From an uncultured Halomonas sp. (GTDB lineage Bacteria > Pseudomonadota > Gammaproteobacteria > Pseudomonadales > Halomonadaceae), in contig NZ_CANLTC010000002.1 of assembly GCF_947493865.1 (NCBI RefSeq), positions 248,001-312,000 of the forward strand: 64,000 nt of DNA. Reading direction: 5' to 3'. Of the stretch, positions 42,369 through 54,560 are shown piece after piece. The notes below the pieces were generated by a model. The model made no database searches. It worked only from the letters and a program-made list of their open reading frames with translations, and had not been told where the DNA came from. Within the stretch, counting starts at the first letter, position 1, and each line of letters opens with the position of its first letter. The translations under genes were made by a program, and so were the position numbers.

Positions 42369-42968
42369 ATGACCGATCGCGATACCCGTCACAAACAGTC
42401 GATGCAAAAACTCAAACGTCATGTCGATGAAAAAATCGCCGAAGCCAAGGAGCAGCGCGGGCTTCTGCTGGTGTTTACCGGCAACGGAAAGGGCAAGACG
42501 ACCGCCGCCTGGGGCACGGTGACCCGGGCGCTGGGTTACGGCTACAAGGCCGGGGTGATCCAGTTCATCAAAGGGCTATGGGAGTGCGGTGAGCGAGAAC
42601 GTTTGATCGGGGATGCCAACCTGGAGGTTCAGGTAATGGCGACGGGCTTTACCTGGGATACCCAGAACAGAGAAAGCGATACCCGGGCCTGTCTTGAAGT
42701 ATGGAAGGAGGCCGAGCGCATGCTGGCGGATGACGCTGTCTACCTGGTGGTGCTCGACGAGATCACCTACATGCTCAAGTTCGGTTACCTGGATATCGAT
42801 GTGGTCAAGAAGGCCATCGCTGATCGCCCTGAAGAGCAAACCGTGATCATCACCGGTCGCAATGCCCATCGCGAACTGGTCGATATGGCGGATACGGTGA
42901 CGGAAATGCAGGAAACGCGACACGCGTTCAATAGTGGGTTGCAGGCAAGGCGCGGCATCGACTATTGA
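42369..42968 (+). CDS. cobO: cob(I)yrinic acid a,c-diamide adenosyltransferase (BtuR/CobO)
   Basis: The 199-residue enzyme transfers the adenosyl group of ATP to the cobalt of corrinoids, forming adenosylcobalamin. It has the P-loop FTGNGKGKTTAAWGTVTRAL near residue 37, the GVIQFIKGLWECGERERL region and WKEAERMLADDAVYLVVLDE, with a C-terminal VIITGRNAHRELVDMADTVT. It would adenosylate B12 taken in by BtuB. It converges on btuF. No cobalamin riboswitch precedes it. Confidence 0.93.
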   Translation: MTDRDTRHKQSMQKLKRHVDEKIAEAKEQRGLLLVFTGNGKGKTTAAWGTVTRALGYGYKAGVIQFIKGLWECGERERLIGDANLEVQVMATGFTWDTQNRESDTRACLEVWKEAERMLADDAVYLVVLDEITYMLKFGYLDIDVVKKAIADRPEEQTVIITGRNAHRELVDMADTVTEMQETRHAFNSGLQARRGIDY

Positions 42969-43123
42969 GAAAACACCGAATAAATGACTGTGCGTCTCAA
43001 TCTCTGCGTTACTCGGTGCGCGGCATCCTCACATATACCCCATATGCTCCGGTGCCTGTGCTCCGGGCGCCTTGTGCTTGAACCGCTCGTCGATTTCTTG
43101 GGCGCTTCCGTAGAAAGGTAATA

Positions 43124-44023
43124 CTATTGCGAACCCAATGCCAGGCACACCTGCTCCACTGCCTTGATCAAGCGCGGCCCGGGGCGGCTGATCCAGTCGG
43201 GTTCGAGGGTATAAAGGCGCTGTTGCTGCACTGCCGGCAAGATCGTCCAGCGCTGCCAATCAGCCTGCCAGGCATCGTTCTCACTGGCCGCTAGAATCAC
43301 GTCCGGCTGGGCGTCGAGCAACGACTCGCGGCCGATCTGCGGTACCAGCACCGGGCTTTCGGCAAAGAGCGGCTGCCCACCACAGTGACGAATGACCTGA
43401 GTGACGATGTGACCATCCGCCAGGGTGGTCAGCGGATTCGCTCCGAGCTGATAAAATACCCGAGGCGATCTCCCGAGAGACTGTTCAAGCTCCACCAGTC
43501 GCTGCTCGAAAACCTGAGCAGCCGCCTCCCCCTGTGCGGCTCGCCCGGTCAATCGACCGAGTTCGCGCAAATTGTCTGCGACATCGAGCAGTTGCCGCGG
43601 CTCGCTGATATAGACCGGAATATTAAGGCTGCGCAGCCGCTCGATCACCGCCTGGGGCGAGCCACTGCCCCAGGCGACCACCAGCTGCGGCTCGCGAGCC
43701 AGTATCGCTTCCAGCGCGATGCCGCGGTAGCTGCCGACACGAGGAAGCGAACGCGCCTCGGTTGGATAATCGCTGCTTGCGATCACTCCGACCAGTGACG
43801 CTCCCGCCCCTACTTTATAGATCATCTCCACCGCGTGAGGCGCCAAAGCCACGACCCGCTCGGCAGGCGCCGGCAAACGCACCTCGTTGTCCGCATCATC
43901 GGTCACCGCGATAGCTGCTGCCAGGCTCGACGAGCTGAACAAGAGCAGCAGCAAGGCCAGCGGGACAACCCATGCACTGCTCAACGTCTGGTCTGCTCTA
44001 TCGATAAAGAAAACATTGTGCAT
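43124..44023 (-). CDS. btuF: periplasmic cobalamin-binding protein (BtuF-like)
   Basis: The 299-residue product has a signal peptide (SSAWVVPLALLLLLFSSSSLA) and a class III helical-backbone binding-protein fold: RVVALAPHAVEMIYKVGAGA, PRVGSYRGIALEAILAREPQ, AWGSGSPQAVIERLRSLNIP and LYTLEPDWISRPGPRLIKAV. This matches BtuF, which hands cobalamin to BtuCD; a siderophore role is possible for the superfamily but the GSYRGI and PHAVEM motifs favour B12. No btuC or btuD is in the window. It converges with cobO and diverges from the SIMPL gene. Confidence 0.85.
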   Translation of the reverse strand: MHNVFFIDRADQTLSSAWVVPLALLLLLFSSSSLAAAIAVTDDADNEVRLPAPAERVVALAPHAVEMIYKVGAGASLVGVIASSDYPTEARSLPRVGSYRGIALEAILAREPQLVVAWGSGSPQAVIERLRSLNIPVYISEPRQLLDVADNLRELGRLTGRAAQGEAAAQVFEQRLVELEQSLGRSPRVFYQLGANPLTTLADGHIVTQVIRHCGGQPLFAESPVLVPQIGRESLLDAQPDVILAASENDAWQADWQRWTILPAVQQQRLYTLEPDWISRPGPRLIKAVEQVCLALGSQ

Positions 44024-44105
44024 TAGCCTGTTCTGGAGAAACCCTGGTTTGAGTAATCGTTCTAAGACGCAACTTGCATTCCCTTACCGCGCAGGAGACA
44101 ACCTC

Positions 44106-46209
<2,104 letters not shown>

Positions 46210-46229
46210 CTATCCGTTGAACAATGAAA

Positions 46230-46607
46230 TTAGACAAGGAGCCGCGTAACCCGCATCCCCGCCGCCACTCCGGCGACGCCCAGCACCAGGCTGGTGGCCA
46301 CATAAAGAATAGCGGTTGGCATACGGCCGCCTTCCAATAGCGTCAGGATTTCGAGAGAGAAGGTAGAGAAGGTAGTAAAGGCGCCGGTAAAACCCGCCAC
46401 CAGGGTCACTTGCCACAGGGGAGGAAGCTTGAGCTCCTCCGTGATCCAGACATAGAGTGCACCGATCAGACAACAGCCCAGCAGATTGACCCCAAAGGTC
46501 CCCCAGGGAAACCCGCGCCCCAGCATTGCGGTGAGCCATCCGCTCATCAGGTAGCGGCCAAGCGCGCCAAAAGCGCCGCCAATGGCTACGGCCAGCCATG
46601 TCGTCAT
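46230..46607 (-). CDS. crcB: fluoride ion channel CrcB/Fluc
   Basis: The 125-residue four-helix inner-membrane protein exports fluoride as a dual-topology homodimer. It has the family motifs GGAFGALGRYLMS, GTFGVNLLGCCLIGALYVW and TLVAGFTGAFTTFSTFSLEI. Only one gene is present, so a homodimer is expected. Start ATG 46607; an in-frame TTG two codons upstream is the alternative. Its role beside serS is not apparent. No fluoride riboswitch was identified upstream. Confidence 0.92.
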   Translation of the reverse strand: MTTWLAVAIGGAFGALGRYLMSGWLTAMLGRGFPWGTFGVNLLGCCLIGALYVWITEELKLPPLWQVTLVAGFTGAFTTFSTFSLEILTLLEGGRMPTAILYVATSLVLGVAGVAAGMRVTRLLV

Positions 46608-46767
46608 GATCAATTCCAGGCATTAGAAAAATCGGCTTTCCATTGTAGTGAAAAGCAGCTCGCTGGGCCATGGCGCTCGCAACCTCGCAATGCGTTCCGC
46701 CGGCTTCTCGGGTAAGGTAGACGAATACCGCCCTGCTTGACATCACGAGACCCTATTTCAAGAAACC

Positions 46768-49700
46768 ATGATCGCAAGACTGGAACCTCTTTCCCGGTTG
46801 GACGAACGCTATGCAGCCTTCCTCGAAGCGTTAAAAACGCAAGGCTTCACTGGCGATATCGCACCGGATTACGCCAATCGCACGGTATTGGCCACGGACA
46901 ACTCCATCTACCAGCGCCTGCCACAAGCGGTGCTCTACCCTCGCCACGCCCAGGATTTGCAGCGTATCGCCGAGCTGGCGGCGCTGGAAGAATTTCGCGA
47001 CGTGGCCCTTGCGCCTCGGGGCGGCGGCACCGGCACCAATGGTCAGTCGCTTACCGACGGCATCCTGGTGGATGTCTCGCGACACATGAACCGCATTCTC
47101 GATATCGATGTCGAGAACCGCCGCGTGCGGGTCCAGGCCGGGGTGGTCAAGGATCAATTGAATGCCGCCCTGAAACCTCATGGACTCTTCTTTGCCCCGG
47201 AACTCTCCACCTCCAATCGCGCCACCATCGGCGGCATGATCGCAACGGATGCCAGCGGTCAGGGCAGTTGTGAATACGGCAAGACTCGCGATCATGTGCT
47301 GGCCTTGAATAGCGTGCTGATGGGCGGTCAGCGCCTTGAAAGTCACCCGCTGGACGAAACAGAGTTGAACGCGCTGTGTGCCCGTGACGATATCGTCGGC
47401 GACGTGCACCGCACGGCGCGAGAGATCATCGACACCCAGCGCGAACAGATCGCGGCCGTTTTCCCCAAGCTCAATCGCTGCCTGACCGGTTACGATCTGG
47501 CCCATCTGCGCGAGCCGGACGGCCGCTTCAATCTCAACAGCGTGCTATGTGGCGCCGAGGGTTCTCTGGGCTTTCTCAACGAGGCCACGCTGAACGTGCT
47601 GCCCATGGCCAGGCACTCCACCCTGGTCAATGTGCGCTATGCGAGCTTCATGGACGCCCTGCGCGATGCCAAGGCGCTGATGAAGGTGGAAACCAATCGC
47701 CCCACGTCCATCGAGACCGTGGACGACAAGGTGCTGGGGCTCGCCATGGAGGACTTCGTCTGGGACAGCGTGGCGGAGTTCTTTCCATCTGCCACTCATG
47801 GAAACGAAGTGGCCGCGATTCGCGGCATCAACCTGGTGGAGTTCAACGCTAACGATCCGGACGAACTCGACGCCAAGGTATCCGCTTTCACCGAACATCT
47901 CACGGCGGATACTCAGGTCGAGCGTCTGGGCTATACCCTGGCGGAAGGACGCGAGCAGATCGGCCGGGTCTATGCCATGCGCAAGCGCGCGGTGGGCCTT
48001 CTTGGCAATGCCAAGGGTGAAAAGCGCCCCATTCCTTTTGTGGAAGATACCGCAGTTCCCCCGGAGCATCTGGCGGAGTACATCGGCGAATTTCGCGCCC
48101 TGCTGGATGCCCGGGAGCTCGAGTACGGCATGTTCGGTCATGTGGATGCCGGTGTACTGCACGTGCGCCCTGCGCTGGATATGAAAGACCCGGATCAGGA
48201 AGCTATGATCCGCGAGATCTCTGACGAAGTCGCCGAGCTGACCCAGAAGTATCACGGCCTGTTGTGGGGCGAGCACGGCAAGGGCATACGCTCGGAATAC
48301 ACCCCCAAATTCTTCGGCGAACTCTACCCGACGTTGCAGCGGCTCAAGGCCGCCTTCGATCCACACAATCAGCTGAACCCGGGCAAGATCGCCACTCCTT
48401 TTATCCGGCCCGAAACTGCCGTGAGCACGTCATCTCATTCGGCAGTTGGTGCTGATGATGTGGAACCGATCAGGATGATCGACCCCGGTCTGCTGGCCAT
48501 CGATGGCGTGACCACTCGAGGGCAACTCGATCGTCAGATCGATGAACGGGTATGGCAGGCGCACGCAAGCGCGGTCTATTGCAACGGCAACGGCGCCTGC
48601 TACAACTACGACCCGGACGATGCCATGTGTCCCTCCTGGAAGGCGACCCGGGAACGTATCCACTCGCCCAAGGGGCGGGCCAGCCTGATGCGGGAGTGGT
48701 TGCGCCTGCAGGGCAACAGCGGAACCGATGTGGTCGAGGAGTCTCGCAAGAAAAAAGCCGAGGGCGCCTGGGGGTTTCTGCGCGACACACCATTGCGGCT
48801 GTGGAACACCTATCGTCAGCGCCAGGGCGACGAAGATTTCTCCCATGAAGTCCATGATGCCATGGCCGGCTGCCTGGCCTGCAAGTCCTGTGCCGGGCAG
48901 TGCCCGATCAAGGTCAATGTACCGGAGTTCCGCTCGCAGTTTCTCGAGGTCTATCACGGCCGCTATCAACGCCCCTTGCGGGACTACCTGATCGGCGGAC
49001 TCGAGTTCATGGTGCCCTATCTCTCGACGATTGCACCGCTTTACAACGCAGCGCTGCAAAATCGGCTGGTCGATCGTTTATTGACGCGCCACATCGGTAT
49101 GGTGGACAGCCCGCGGATTTCCCGGGCCAAGCTGAAGAAACAGCTCACCGCCTGGGGCATCGCCGAAGCCACGCCCACCAGCCTCGGGCTGCTTACGGAG
49201 CAGCAGAAGGTGCGCAGCGTCATCATCGTGCAGGACGCCTTCACCAGCTACTTCGAATCCCGGCTGGTGATGGATATCGTCGAGTTGCTGGCCCGGCTGG
49301 ACATCCGTGTGTTCGTGGCGCCCTTTTCACCCAACGGCAAACCCCTCAACGTACAGGGGTTCCTGGGCGCCTTTGAACGCACGGCGGAAAAACAGGCCCG
49401 GCGGCTCAAGGCTCTTGCGGCCTTCGGTGTTCCCCTGGTGGGAATCGATCCGGCCATGACCCTGACCTATCGCCAGGAGTACGCCAAGGCGTTAGGCCCA
49501 CAGGCCGCGCCTGAGGTTCTTCTGCTACAGGAGTGGTTGATCTCTCTGGGTCAGCGTCTGGTGCCCAGCGGCATCAGAATCGACGCGCCGGGATTCAAGC
49601 TGCTCTCTCACTGCACCGAGAAAACCAATGCGCCAGGCTCGCCCAAGGCCTGGCAGCAGGTATTCGCGGCGTTTGGATTGAAGCTAGAACTGCTTGCCAG

Positions 49701-49923
49701 CGGCTGTTGCGGCATGTCCGGTACATACGGTCATGAAGCCCGCAATCTGGAAACGTCGAAAATCATCTATGGGCAATCCTGGCAACATCATGTCGAAAAC
49801 GATGATAATGCCGATCGCCTGCTGGCCACGGGCTACTCCTGTCGCAGCCAGGCAAGACGCTTTTCCGAGGTGCAACTCGATCACCCCTTGCAGGGATTGT
49901 TGAAGGCCATCAGGCGATCGTGA
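46768..49923 (+). CDS. ydiJ: YdiJ-type FAD/Fe-S dehydrogenase (D-2-hydroxyglutarate dehydrogenase-like)
   Basis: This 1051-residue protein (E. coli YdiJ 1018) joins an N-terminal FAD domain of the D-lactate/glycolate oxidase type (FAD loop LAPRGGGTGTNGQS; ELSTSNRATIGGMIATDASG) to a C-terminal iron-sulfur and CCG domain. Cys702, Cys705, Cys708 and Cys712 (CLACKSCAGQCP) form a cluster site, and Cys980-Cys981 lie in a CCG domain (LLASGCCGMSGTYGHE). Homologues oxidise D-2-hydroxyglutarate and pass electrons to quinone. It is monocistronic between crcB and the antiporter gene, with the latter starting 84 bp on. Confidence 0.9.
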   Translation: MIARLEPLSRLDERYAAFLEALKTQGFTGDIAPDYANRTVLATDNSIYQRLPQAVLYPRHAQDLQRIAELAALEEFRDVALAPRGGGTGTNGQSLTDGILVDVSRHMNRILDIDVENRRVRVQAGVVKDQLNAALKPHGLFFAPELSTSNRATIGGMIATDASGQGSCEYGKTRDHVLALNSVLMGGQRLESHPLDETELNALCARDDIVGDVHRTAREIIDTQREQIAAVFPKLNRCLTGYDLAHLREPDGRFNLNSVLCGAEGSLGFLNEATLNVLPMARHSTLVNVRYASFMDALRDAKALMKVETNRPTSIETVDDKVLGLAMEDFVWDSVAEFFPSATHGNEVAAIRGINLVEFNANDPDELDAKVSAFTEHLTADTQVERLGYTLAEGREQIGRVYAMRKRAVGLLGNAKGEKRPIPFVEDTAVPPEHLAEYIGEFRALLDARELEYGMFGHVDAGVLHVRPALDMKDPDQEAMIREISDEVAELTQKYHGLLWGEHGKGIRSEYTPKFFGELYPTLQRLKAAFDPHNQLNPGKIATPFIRPETAVSTSSHSAVGADDVEPIRMIDPGLLAIDGVTTRGQLDRQIDERVWQAHASAVYCNGNGACYNYDPDDAMCPSWKATRERIHSPKGRASLMREWLRLQGNSGTDVVEESRKKKAEGAWGFLRDTPLRLWNTYRQRQGDEDFSHEVHDAMAGCLACKSCAGQCPIKVNVPEFRSQFLEVYHGRYQRPLRDYLIGGLEFMVPYLSTIAPLYNAALQNRLVDRLLTRHIGMVDSPRISRAKLKKQLTAWGIAEATPTSLGLLTEQQKVRSVIIVQDAFTSYFESRLVMDIVELLARLDIRVFVAPFSPNGKPLNVQGFLGAFERTAEKQARRLKALAAFGVPLVGIDPAMTLTYRQEYAKALGPQAAPEVLLLQEWLISLGQRLVPSGIRIDAPGFKLLSHCTEKTNAPGSPKAWQQVFAAFGLKLELLASGCCGMSGTYGHEARNLETSKIIYGQSWQHHVENDDNADRLLATGYSCRSQARRFSEVQLDHPLQGLLKAIRRS

Positions 49924-50007
49924 TGCATCATGTGCGAATGGCCTGGACCGGCCTTTCCTTTTTCTTCTGGCTCTTTAGATAAAGAGTCCACTTGTCGCGA
50001 GTCGAAC

Positions 50008-51852
50008 ATGCAAAATCCTGCCATCGCGCTGACAGGCATCGGCCTGCTGGCACTGCTGTGCCAGTGGACGGCCTGGCGCATCCGTCTGCCCGCCATCTTG
50101 CTGCTGTTGATTGCCGGTATCCTGATCGGCCCGGTGGGGCATCTGCTCGATCCGGACGCCCTGTTCGGCGATCTACTATTCCCGCTGGTATCGCTGTCCG
50201 TGGCGGTGATCCTGTTCGAAGGCAGCCTGACACTCAACCGCAAGGATCTACGCGGCCATGGCCCCACGGTCTGGCATCTGGTTACCTGGGGCGCCCTGCT
50301 CACTGCCATCATCGGCGCTGCTGCCGCCCATTACATTCTCGACCTGTCCTGGCAGATGGCGAGCGTACTGGGGGCAGTCCTCGTGGTCACCGGCCCCACC
50401 GTCGTACTGCCACTACTGCAAACCTTGCGGGCTCGTAAACATCTCACCCAGATTCTGCGCTGGGAGGGGATTCTCATCGACCCCATCGGTGCAATCGGCG
50501 CCGTACTGGTCTATGAGTTCGTCGCCTTGGGCTATTCCCAAGGGGCTTATTCTTACGCTGCTACCGACGGCGCCGCCCTTCATACTCTGTTGCTGTTTGG
50601 CAAGACGCTGCTCATCGGTTTTGGCCTTGGCAGTCTGGGCGGCTACGCCTGGGGGCAGATACTGCGCCGACGCTGGTTGCCGCAGCGCCTGCACAGCTTC
50701 GGCACCCTGATGATGGTGTTTACGCTCTTCACCGCATCGGATGTGCTTTTTCATGAATCCGGGCTTCTGACCGTGACAGTAATGGGCATCTGGCTTGCCA
50801 ACATGCGCGGCGTGCCCACGGACGAGATTCTCGAATTCAAGGAAACCCTGACGATTCTATTGATCTCGGGGCTTTTCATCCTGCTGGCGGCAAGATTGAC
50901 GGTGGAGCAATTGGCGCTGCTATCCTGGCCAGCCTGGGGGTTCCTGGGTGTACTGGTGTGGGTCGGGCGACCGTTGGTGGTCTGGCTGTGCACCCTGAGA
51001 AGTGGGCTCGAATGGCGGGAAAAGGCACTGCTTGCCTGGCTTTCGCCCCGGGGTATCGTCGCTGCCGCGGTGGCATCGCTGTTCGCTATCAAGCTCGAGG
51101 ATCTAGGGGTTGCCGGTGCCGAGATGCTGGTGCCGATAGCCTTTGCGACCATCATCAGCACTGTCGTGGTACAAAGCCTGCTCTCGCGACCCATTGCGCG
51201 GATGCTCAAGGTCGTCGAACCTCCGCCCTCCGGGTTTCTGATTCTGGGTGCCAACCCGGTCGCACGAACCGTCGGTCTTGAACTGCAGCAAGCGGGCTTT
51301 CTGGTACGCCTCACGGATACGGACTGGGATGCGATCCAGGCAGCGCGAATGGCAGGATTACCGGTCTATTACGGCAATCTTCTTTCGCGCCATGCGGAGC
51401 AGCGCATGGACTTGTCCGGCATCGGCCACTTGCTGCCGTTATCGCCCTATCGCGAACTCAACAACCTGGCAGCGCTGTATTACGCCAAGGAGTTCGCCTA
51501 TGGCAAGGTCTTTCAACTGGCGGAAACCCGTGAACGCAGCGATCGTCATTATCGGGATCAGGCCGTGGGCCACTTGCCGGTGCTGTTCGACGAGAATGCC
51601 ACCTACGCACGGCTGCATGAATCGATCAAGCAAGGCGCCGAACTGCGCAGTGCCCGGCTGCACGACGAGGTCGATCTCGAGCAATATCGCGAACTGCACG
51701 ATGACAAGCTCATGGCGCTATTTTGCATCGATGCCAACGGTCGTATTCGGGTAGCCAACAGCGAAACGCCTCTGGAGCCTAAAACCGGGGAAACCCTGAT
51801 CAGCCTGGTCTATCCGGAATCGCCGATGTTCGGACGCGAAGCTCCCGCGTAA
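50008..51852 (+). CDS. CPA1-type sodium/proton antiporter with TrkA-N-like C-terminus
   Basis: The 614-residue product has a membrane domain of about 12-13 helices (PAILLLLIAGILIGPVGHLL, VTGPTVVLPLLQTLRARKHL, EGILIDPIGAIGAVLVYEFV) and a cytoplasmic C-terminal domain with a nucleotide-binding fold (GFLILGANPVARTVGLELQQ). The EGILIDPIG motif holds the conserved Glu and Asp of NhaP/CPA1 exchangers. It should exchange Na+ or K+ for H+ and help a halophile with ion balance. The TrkA-N-like domain would sense NAD(H) or similar. It follows ydiJ and converges on trpC. Start MQNPAIAL; an earlier in-frame start lacks homology. Confidence 0.88.
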   Translation: MQNPAIALTGIGLLALLCQWTAWRIRLPAILLLLIAGILIGPVGHLLDPDALFGDLLFPLVSLSVAVILFEGSLTLNRKDLRGHGPTVWHLVTWGALLTAIIGAAAAHYILDLSWQMASVLGAVLVVTGPTVVLPLLQTLRARKHLTQILRWEGILIDPIGAIGAVLVYEFVALGYSQGAYSYAATDGAALHTLLLFGKTLLIGFGLGSLGGYAWGQILRRRWLPQRLHSFGTLMMVFTLFTASDVLFHESGLLTVTVMGIWLANMRGVPTDEILEFKETLTILLISGLFILLAARLTVEQLALLSWPAWGFLGVLVWVGRPLVVWLCTLRSGLEWREKALLAWLSPRGIVAAAVASLFAIKLEDLGVAGAEMLVPIAFATIISTVVVQSLLSRPIARMLKVVEPPPSGFLILGANPVARTVGLELQQAGFLVRLTDTDWDAIQAARMAGLPVYYGNLLSRHAEQRMDLSGIGHLLPLSPYRELNNLAALYYAKEFAYGKVFQLAETRERSDRHYRDQAVGHLPVLFDENATYARLHESIKQGAELRSARLHDEVDLEQYRELHDDKLMALFCIDANGRIRVANSETPLEPKTGETLISLVYPESPMFGREAPA

Positions 51853-51872
51853 GCGTATGTAAGGGCAGCGTC

Positions 51873-52679
51873 TTAAAAGAACATGCGCCGCAAGGCTGCC
51901 CCTGGGTCCTGCTCGCGCATGAAGGCTTCACCGACAAGAAAGCCATTCACACCGTATTCGAGCATATGTTCGACATCACCCCGGGTATTGATACCCGATT
52001 CGGTAATGACCGTTACTCCCTCAGGGATCCGGGAAAGCAATTGGAAGGTGGTGTCCAGGGTAGTATCAAAACTGTGCAGGTCGCGATTATTGATACCCAC
52101 AAGCTCGAGATTGAGCGTCAGGGCGCGTTCCAGCTCCAGGGCATTGTGAACCTCTACCAGCGCGTCCATCCCCAGCTCGCCGGCCTGCTGATGCAGATCC
52201 TTCATTCGCGCATCGTCGAGGGCGGCAACGATCAGCAAAATGCAGTCCGCGCCAATGGCCCGGGCTTCGACGACCTGATAGTCATGAACGATGAAATCCT
52301 TGCGGATCACCGGCAGCGCGCAGGCATTGCGAGCCTCCACCAGATAGTCTTCATGCCCATGAAAAAAGTCAGCATCGGTCAATACCGACAGGCAGCTGGC
52401 CCCGGACTGCGCATAGGCCTTTGCGATCGCCGCCGGGTTGAAGTCCTCGCGAATGACGCCGCGGGAAGGTGACGCCTTCTTGATTTCCGCGATCACCGCT
52501 GGATCACCCTCTTCGATGGTGCGGTTCAAGGCACTGATGAAGCCTCGCGGGGCGCTCTGCTCACGCGCCTGCTCCATGAGCGTCGCCTCCGAGACCCGGG
52601 CGCGGCGCTCGGCGACCTCTTCATCCTTGCGCGCCAATATCTTGGCCAGAACAGTAGGCAAATCAGTGGATGCGGTCAT
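51873..52679 (-). CDS. trpC: indole-3-glycerol phosphate synthase
   Basis: TrpC closes the indole ring of CdRP to give indole-3-glycerol phosphate in tryptophan synthesis. The 268-residue TIM barrel has [60 protein letters not shown] and [20 protein letters not shown]. There is no fused trpF domain, so phosphoribosylanthranilate isomerase is separate. It follows trpD after 145 bp, longer than usual, and converges with the antiporter gene. Confidence 0.97.
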   Translation of the reverse strand: MTASTDLPTVLAKILARKDEEVAERRARVSEATLMEQAREQSAPRGFISALNRTIEEGDPAVIAEIKKASPSRGVIREDFNPAAIAKAYAQSGASCLSVLTDADFFHGHEDYLVEARNACALPVIRKDFIVHDYQVVEARAIGADCILLIVAALDDARMKDLHQQAGELGMDALVEVHNALELERALTLNLELVGINNRDLHSFDTTLDTTFQLLSRIPEGVTVITESGINTRGDVEHMLEYGVNGFLVGEAFMREQDPGAALRRMFF

Positions 52680-52824
52680 GGCACGCCTCTCTATTTCGTT
52701 TTTTATGATCCAGACTTTTCGTTTTATGGTTCTAGGATTAATTCGTGGCTAGGGACGGACGATCCAGTAGGTATTTATAGGTATCCATGTAAAAATGTAG
52801 CCCCGACTCGTCACGGATCGATGA

Positions 52825-53847
52825 TCATCGGTCACTGAATACGCGACTGAAATCCGTCAACTCTTTCATCTTTTCCAAGGCCAGCTTCGATGCCATGGCG
52901 TCCTGAGCCAGTGCCACCCCTTCCTTGATGCTATCGGCGATATCCGCGGCATAAAGCGCCGCTCCGGCGTTCAGTGCCACGATATCCGCCGCGGCGCCCT
53001 CGCCCACCAAGGCTTCCTTGACCAGTCGGAGACTGTCCTCGGACGTCAGTGCCTTGAGTGATTCCAGGGGCTGGCGCTCTATGCCGAGTTCCTCCGGGGT
53101 GATGACATAGCGTTCGATTGCACCATCGCGCAGCTCGGCAACATGGGTCGGCGCCGCCAGGGAAACCTCGTCAAGACCATCCTCGGCATGTACCACCAGT
53201 ACATGTTTGCTACCCAATAGTCCCAGTACTTCCGCCATCAGGGGCACCAGACTCGCCTGATAGACGCCCAGCAATTGATGTTGAGCACCGGCCGGATTGG
53301 TCAGCGGCCCGAGAATATTGAACACGGTGCGCACCCCCATCTCGCGCCGGGCATTGATGGCATAGCGCATGGCGGGATGATGCATGGGGGCGAACATGAA
53401 ACCCACCCCGACCTGCGCGATGCAGCGTGCCACCTGATCCGGCGTCAGATCGAGCTTGATACCGGCGATGTCGAACAGATCCGCGCTACCCGAGGAAGAC
53501 GATACGCTGCGGTTGCCATGCTTGGCCACATGCCCCCCCGCAGCCGCCACCACGAAACTCGAGGCGGTCGAGACATTGAACAGGTTCGCGCCATCGCCGC
53601 CGGTGCCCACGATATCCACCAGATCATCGAGGGGAACCGTGACCGGGGTCATCAGTTCTCGCATGACTTGAGCCGCCGCCGCGACCTCATCTACCGTCTC
53701 GCCTTTCATTGACAGACCGATCAGGAAACCGCCGATCTGAGCATCCGTGGCATCACCGGTCATGATATGGCGCATCACTGCGTGGGTATCGTCGTAACCC
53801 AGATCGCGACCGCGCATCACTGCATCGATCGCTTCTCGCATCTGCAT
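52825..53847 (-). CDS. trpD: anthranilate phosphoribosyltransferase
   Basis: TrpD adds phosphoribosyl to anthranilate. The 340-residue product has the nucleotide-binding GTGGDGANLFNVSTASSFVV, HGNRSVSSSSGSADL and NILGPLTNPAGAQHQLLGVY. GGAG precedes ATG by 6 nt. It lies 58 bp downstream of trpG in the order trpE-trpG-trpD-trpC. Confidence 0.97.
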   Translation of the reverse strand: MQMREAIDAVMRGRDLGYDDTHAVMRHIMTGDATDAQIGGFLIGLSMKGETVDEVAAAAQVMRELMTPVTVPLDDLVDIVGTGGDGANLFNVSTASSFVVAAAGGHVAKHGNRSVSSSSGSADLFDIAGIKLDLTPDQVARCIAQVGVGFMFAPMHHPAMRYAINARREMGVRTVFNILGPLTNPAGAQHQLLGVYQASLVPLMAEVLGLLGSKHVLVVHAEDGLDEVSLAAPTHVAELRDGAIERYVITPEELGIERQPLESLKALTSEDSLRLVKEALVGEGAAADIVALNAGAALYAADIADSIKEGVALAQDAMASKLALEKMKELTDFSRVFSDR

Positions 53848-53905
53848 GTCGAGCTCCTCATTGCCGCAATGCTTGCAGCTTAAAGATAACGGTATAAATA
53901 ATGTT

Positions 53906-54502
53906 TCACGACGAAGGCTGCGAGCGTTTGAGGAAATTGCTCAACAGCTCGTGCCCCTGGTGTGTCAATATCGACTCGGGATGAAACTGCACGCCTTCGA
54001 TATCCAGAGTGCGATGTCGCAGCCCCATGATGACGCCCGGGGTGACATCGTCATCCCCGGTCCAGGCGGTGACTTCAAGTTCTTCCGGCAGGCTCTTGGC
54101 TTCGACGATCAACGAATGATAACGGGTCACTTCCAGCGGATTTTCCAGCCCCGCAAACACCCCCTCGCTCCGGTGCTCTACCAGTGAGGTCTTGCCATGC
54201 ATCACCTGAGGCGCCCGAACGACCTTGCCGCCGAACACCTGGCCAATGGCCTGATGTCCCAGACACACCCCCAGAATCGGCAGCTTGCCGGCGAAATGGC
54301 GGATCACATCCAGTGAAATCCCTGCCTCGTTGGGCGTACAGGGGCCCGGGGAGATCACGATATGGCTTGGCGCCAGCGCCTCGATATCCGCAAGACTCAA
54401 GGCATCGTTCCGATAGGTCTCGACCACGGCTCCCAGTTCCGCCAGGTACTGGACCACGTTGAAGGTAAAACTGTCGTAGTTGTCGATCATTAGCACTGTC
54501 AT
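53906..54502 (-). CDS. trpG: anthranilate synthase glutamine amidotransferase subunit
   Basis: TrpG hydrolyses glutamine and supplies ammonia to TrpE. The 198-residue product has the triad: Cys in [19 protein letters not shown] and His/Glu in [14 protein letters not shown], with [20 protein letters not shown] at the N-terminus. It is not fused to trpD. The ATG at 54502 follows GGAG by 9 nt; a GTG two codons upstream is too close. It may also serve p-aminobenzoate synthesis. Confidence 0.96.
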   Translation of the reverse strand: MTVLMIDNYDSFTFNVVQYLAELGAVVETYRNDALSLADIEALAPSHIVISPGPCTPNEAGISLDVIRHFAGKLPILGVCLGHQAIGQVFGGKVVRAPQVMHGKTSLVEHRSEGVFAGLENPLEVTRYHSLIVEAKSLPEELEVTAWTGDDDVTPGVIMGLRHRTLDIEGVQFHPESILTHQGHELLSNFLKRSQPSS

Positions 54503-54560
54503 CAGCACTTACTCCGGCACGCCCAGGGATAGCTCCATGGGCAAAAATCTGGGTTGCAGA

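Noticed and set aside
46614-46767. Fluoride riboswitch before crcB
   Set aside because: No conserved GG(C/U)GAUGG-type core or pseudoknot could be recognised in the interval upstream of crcB.
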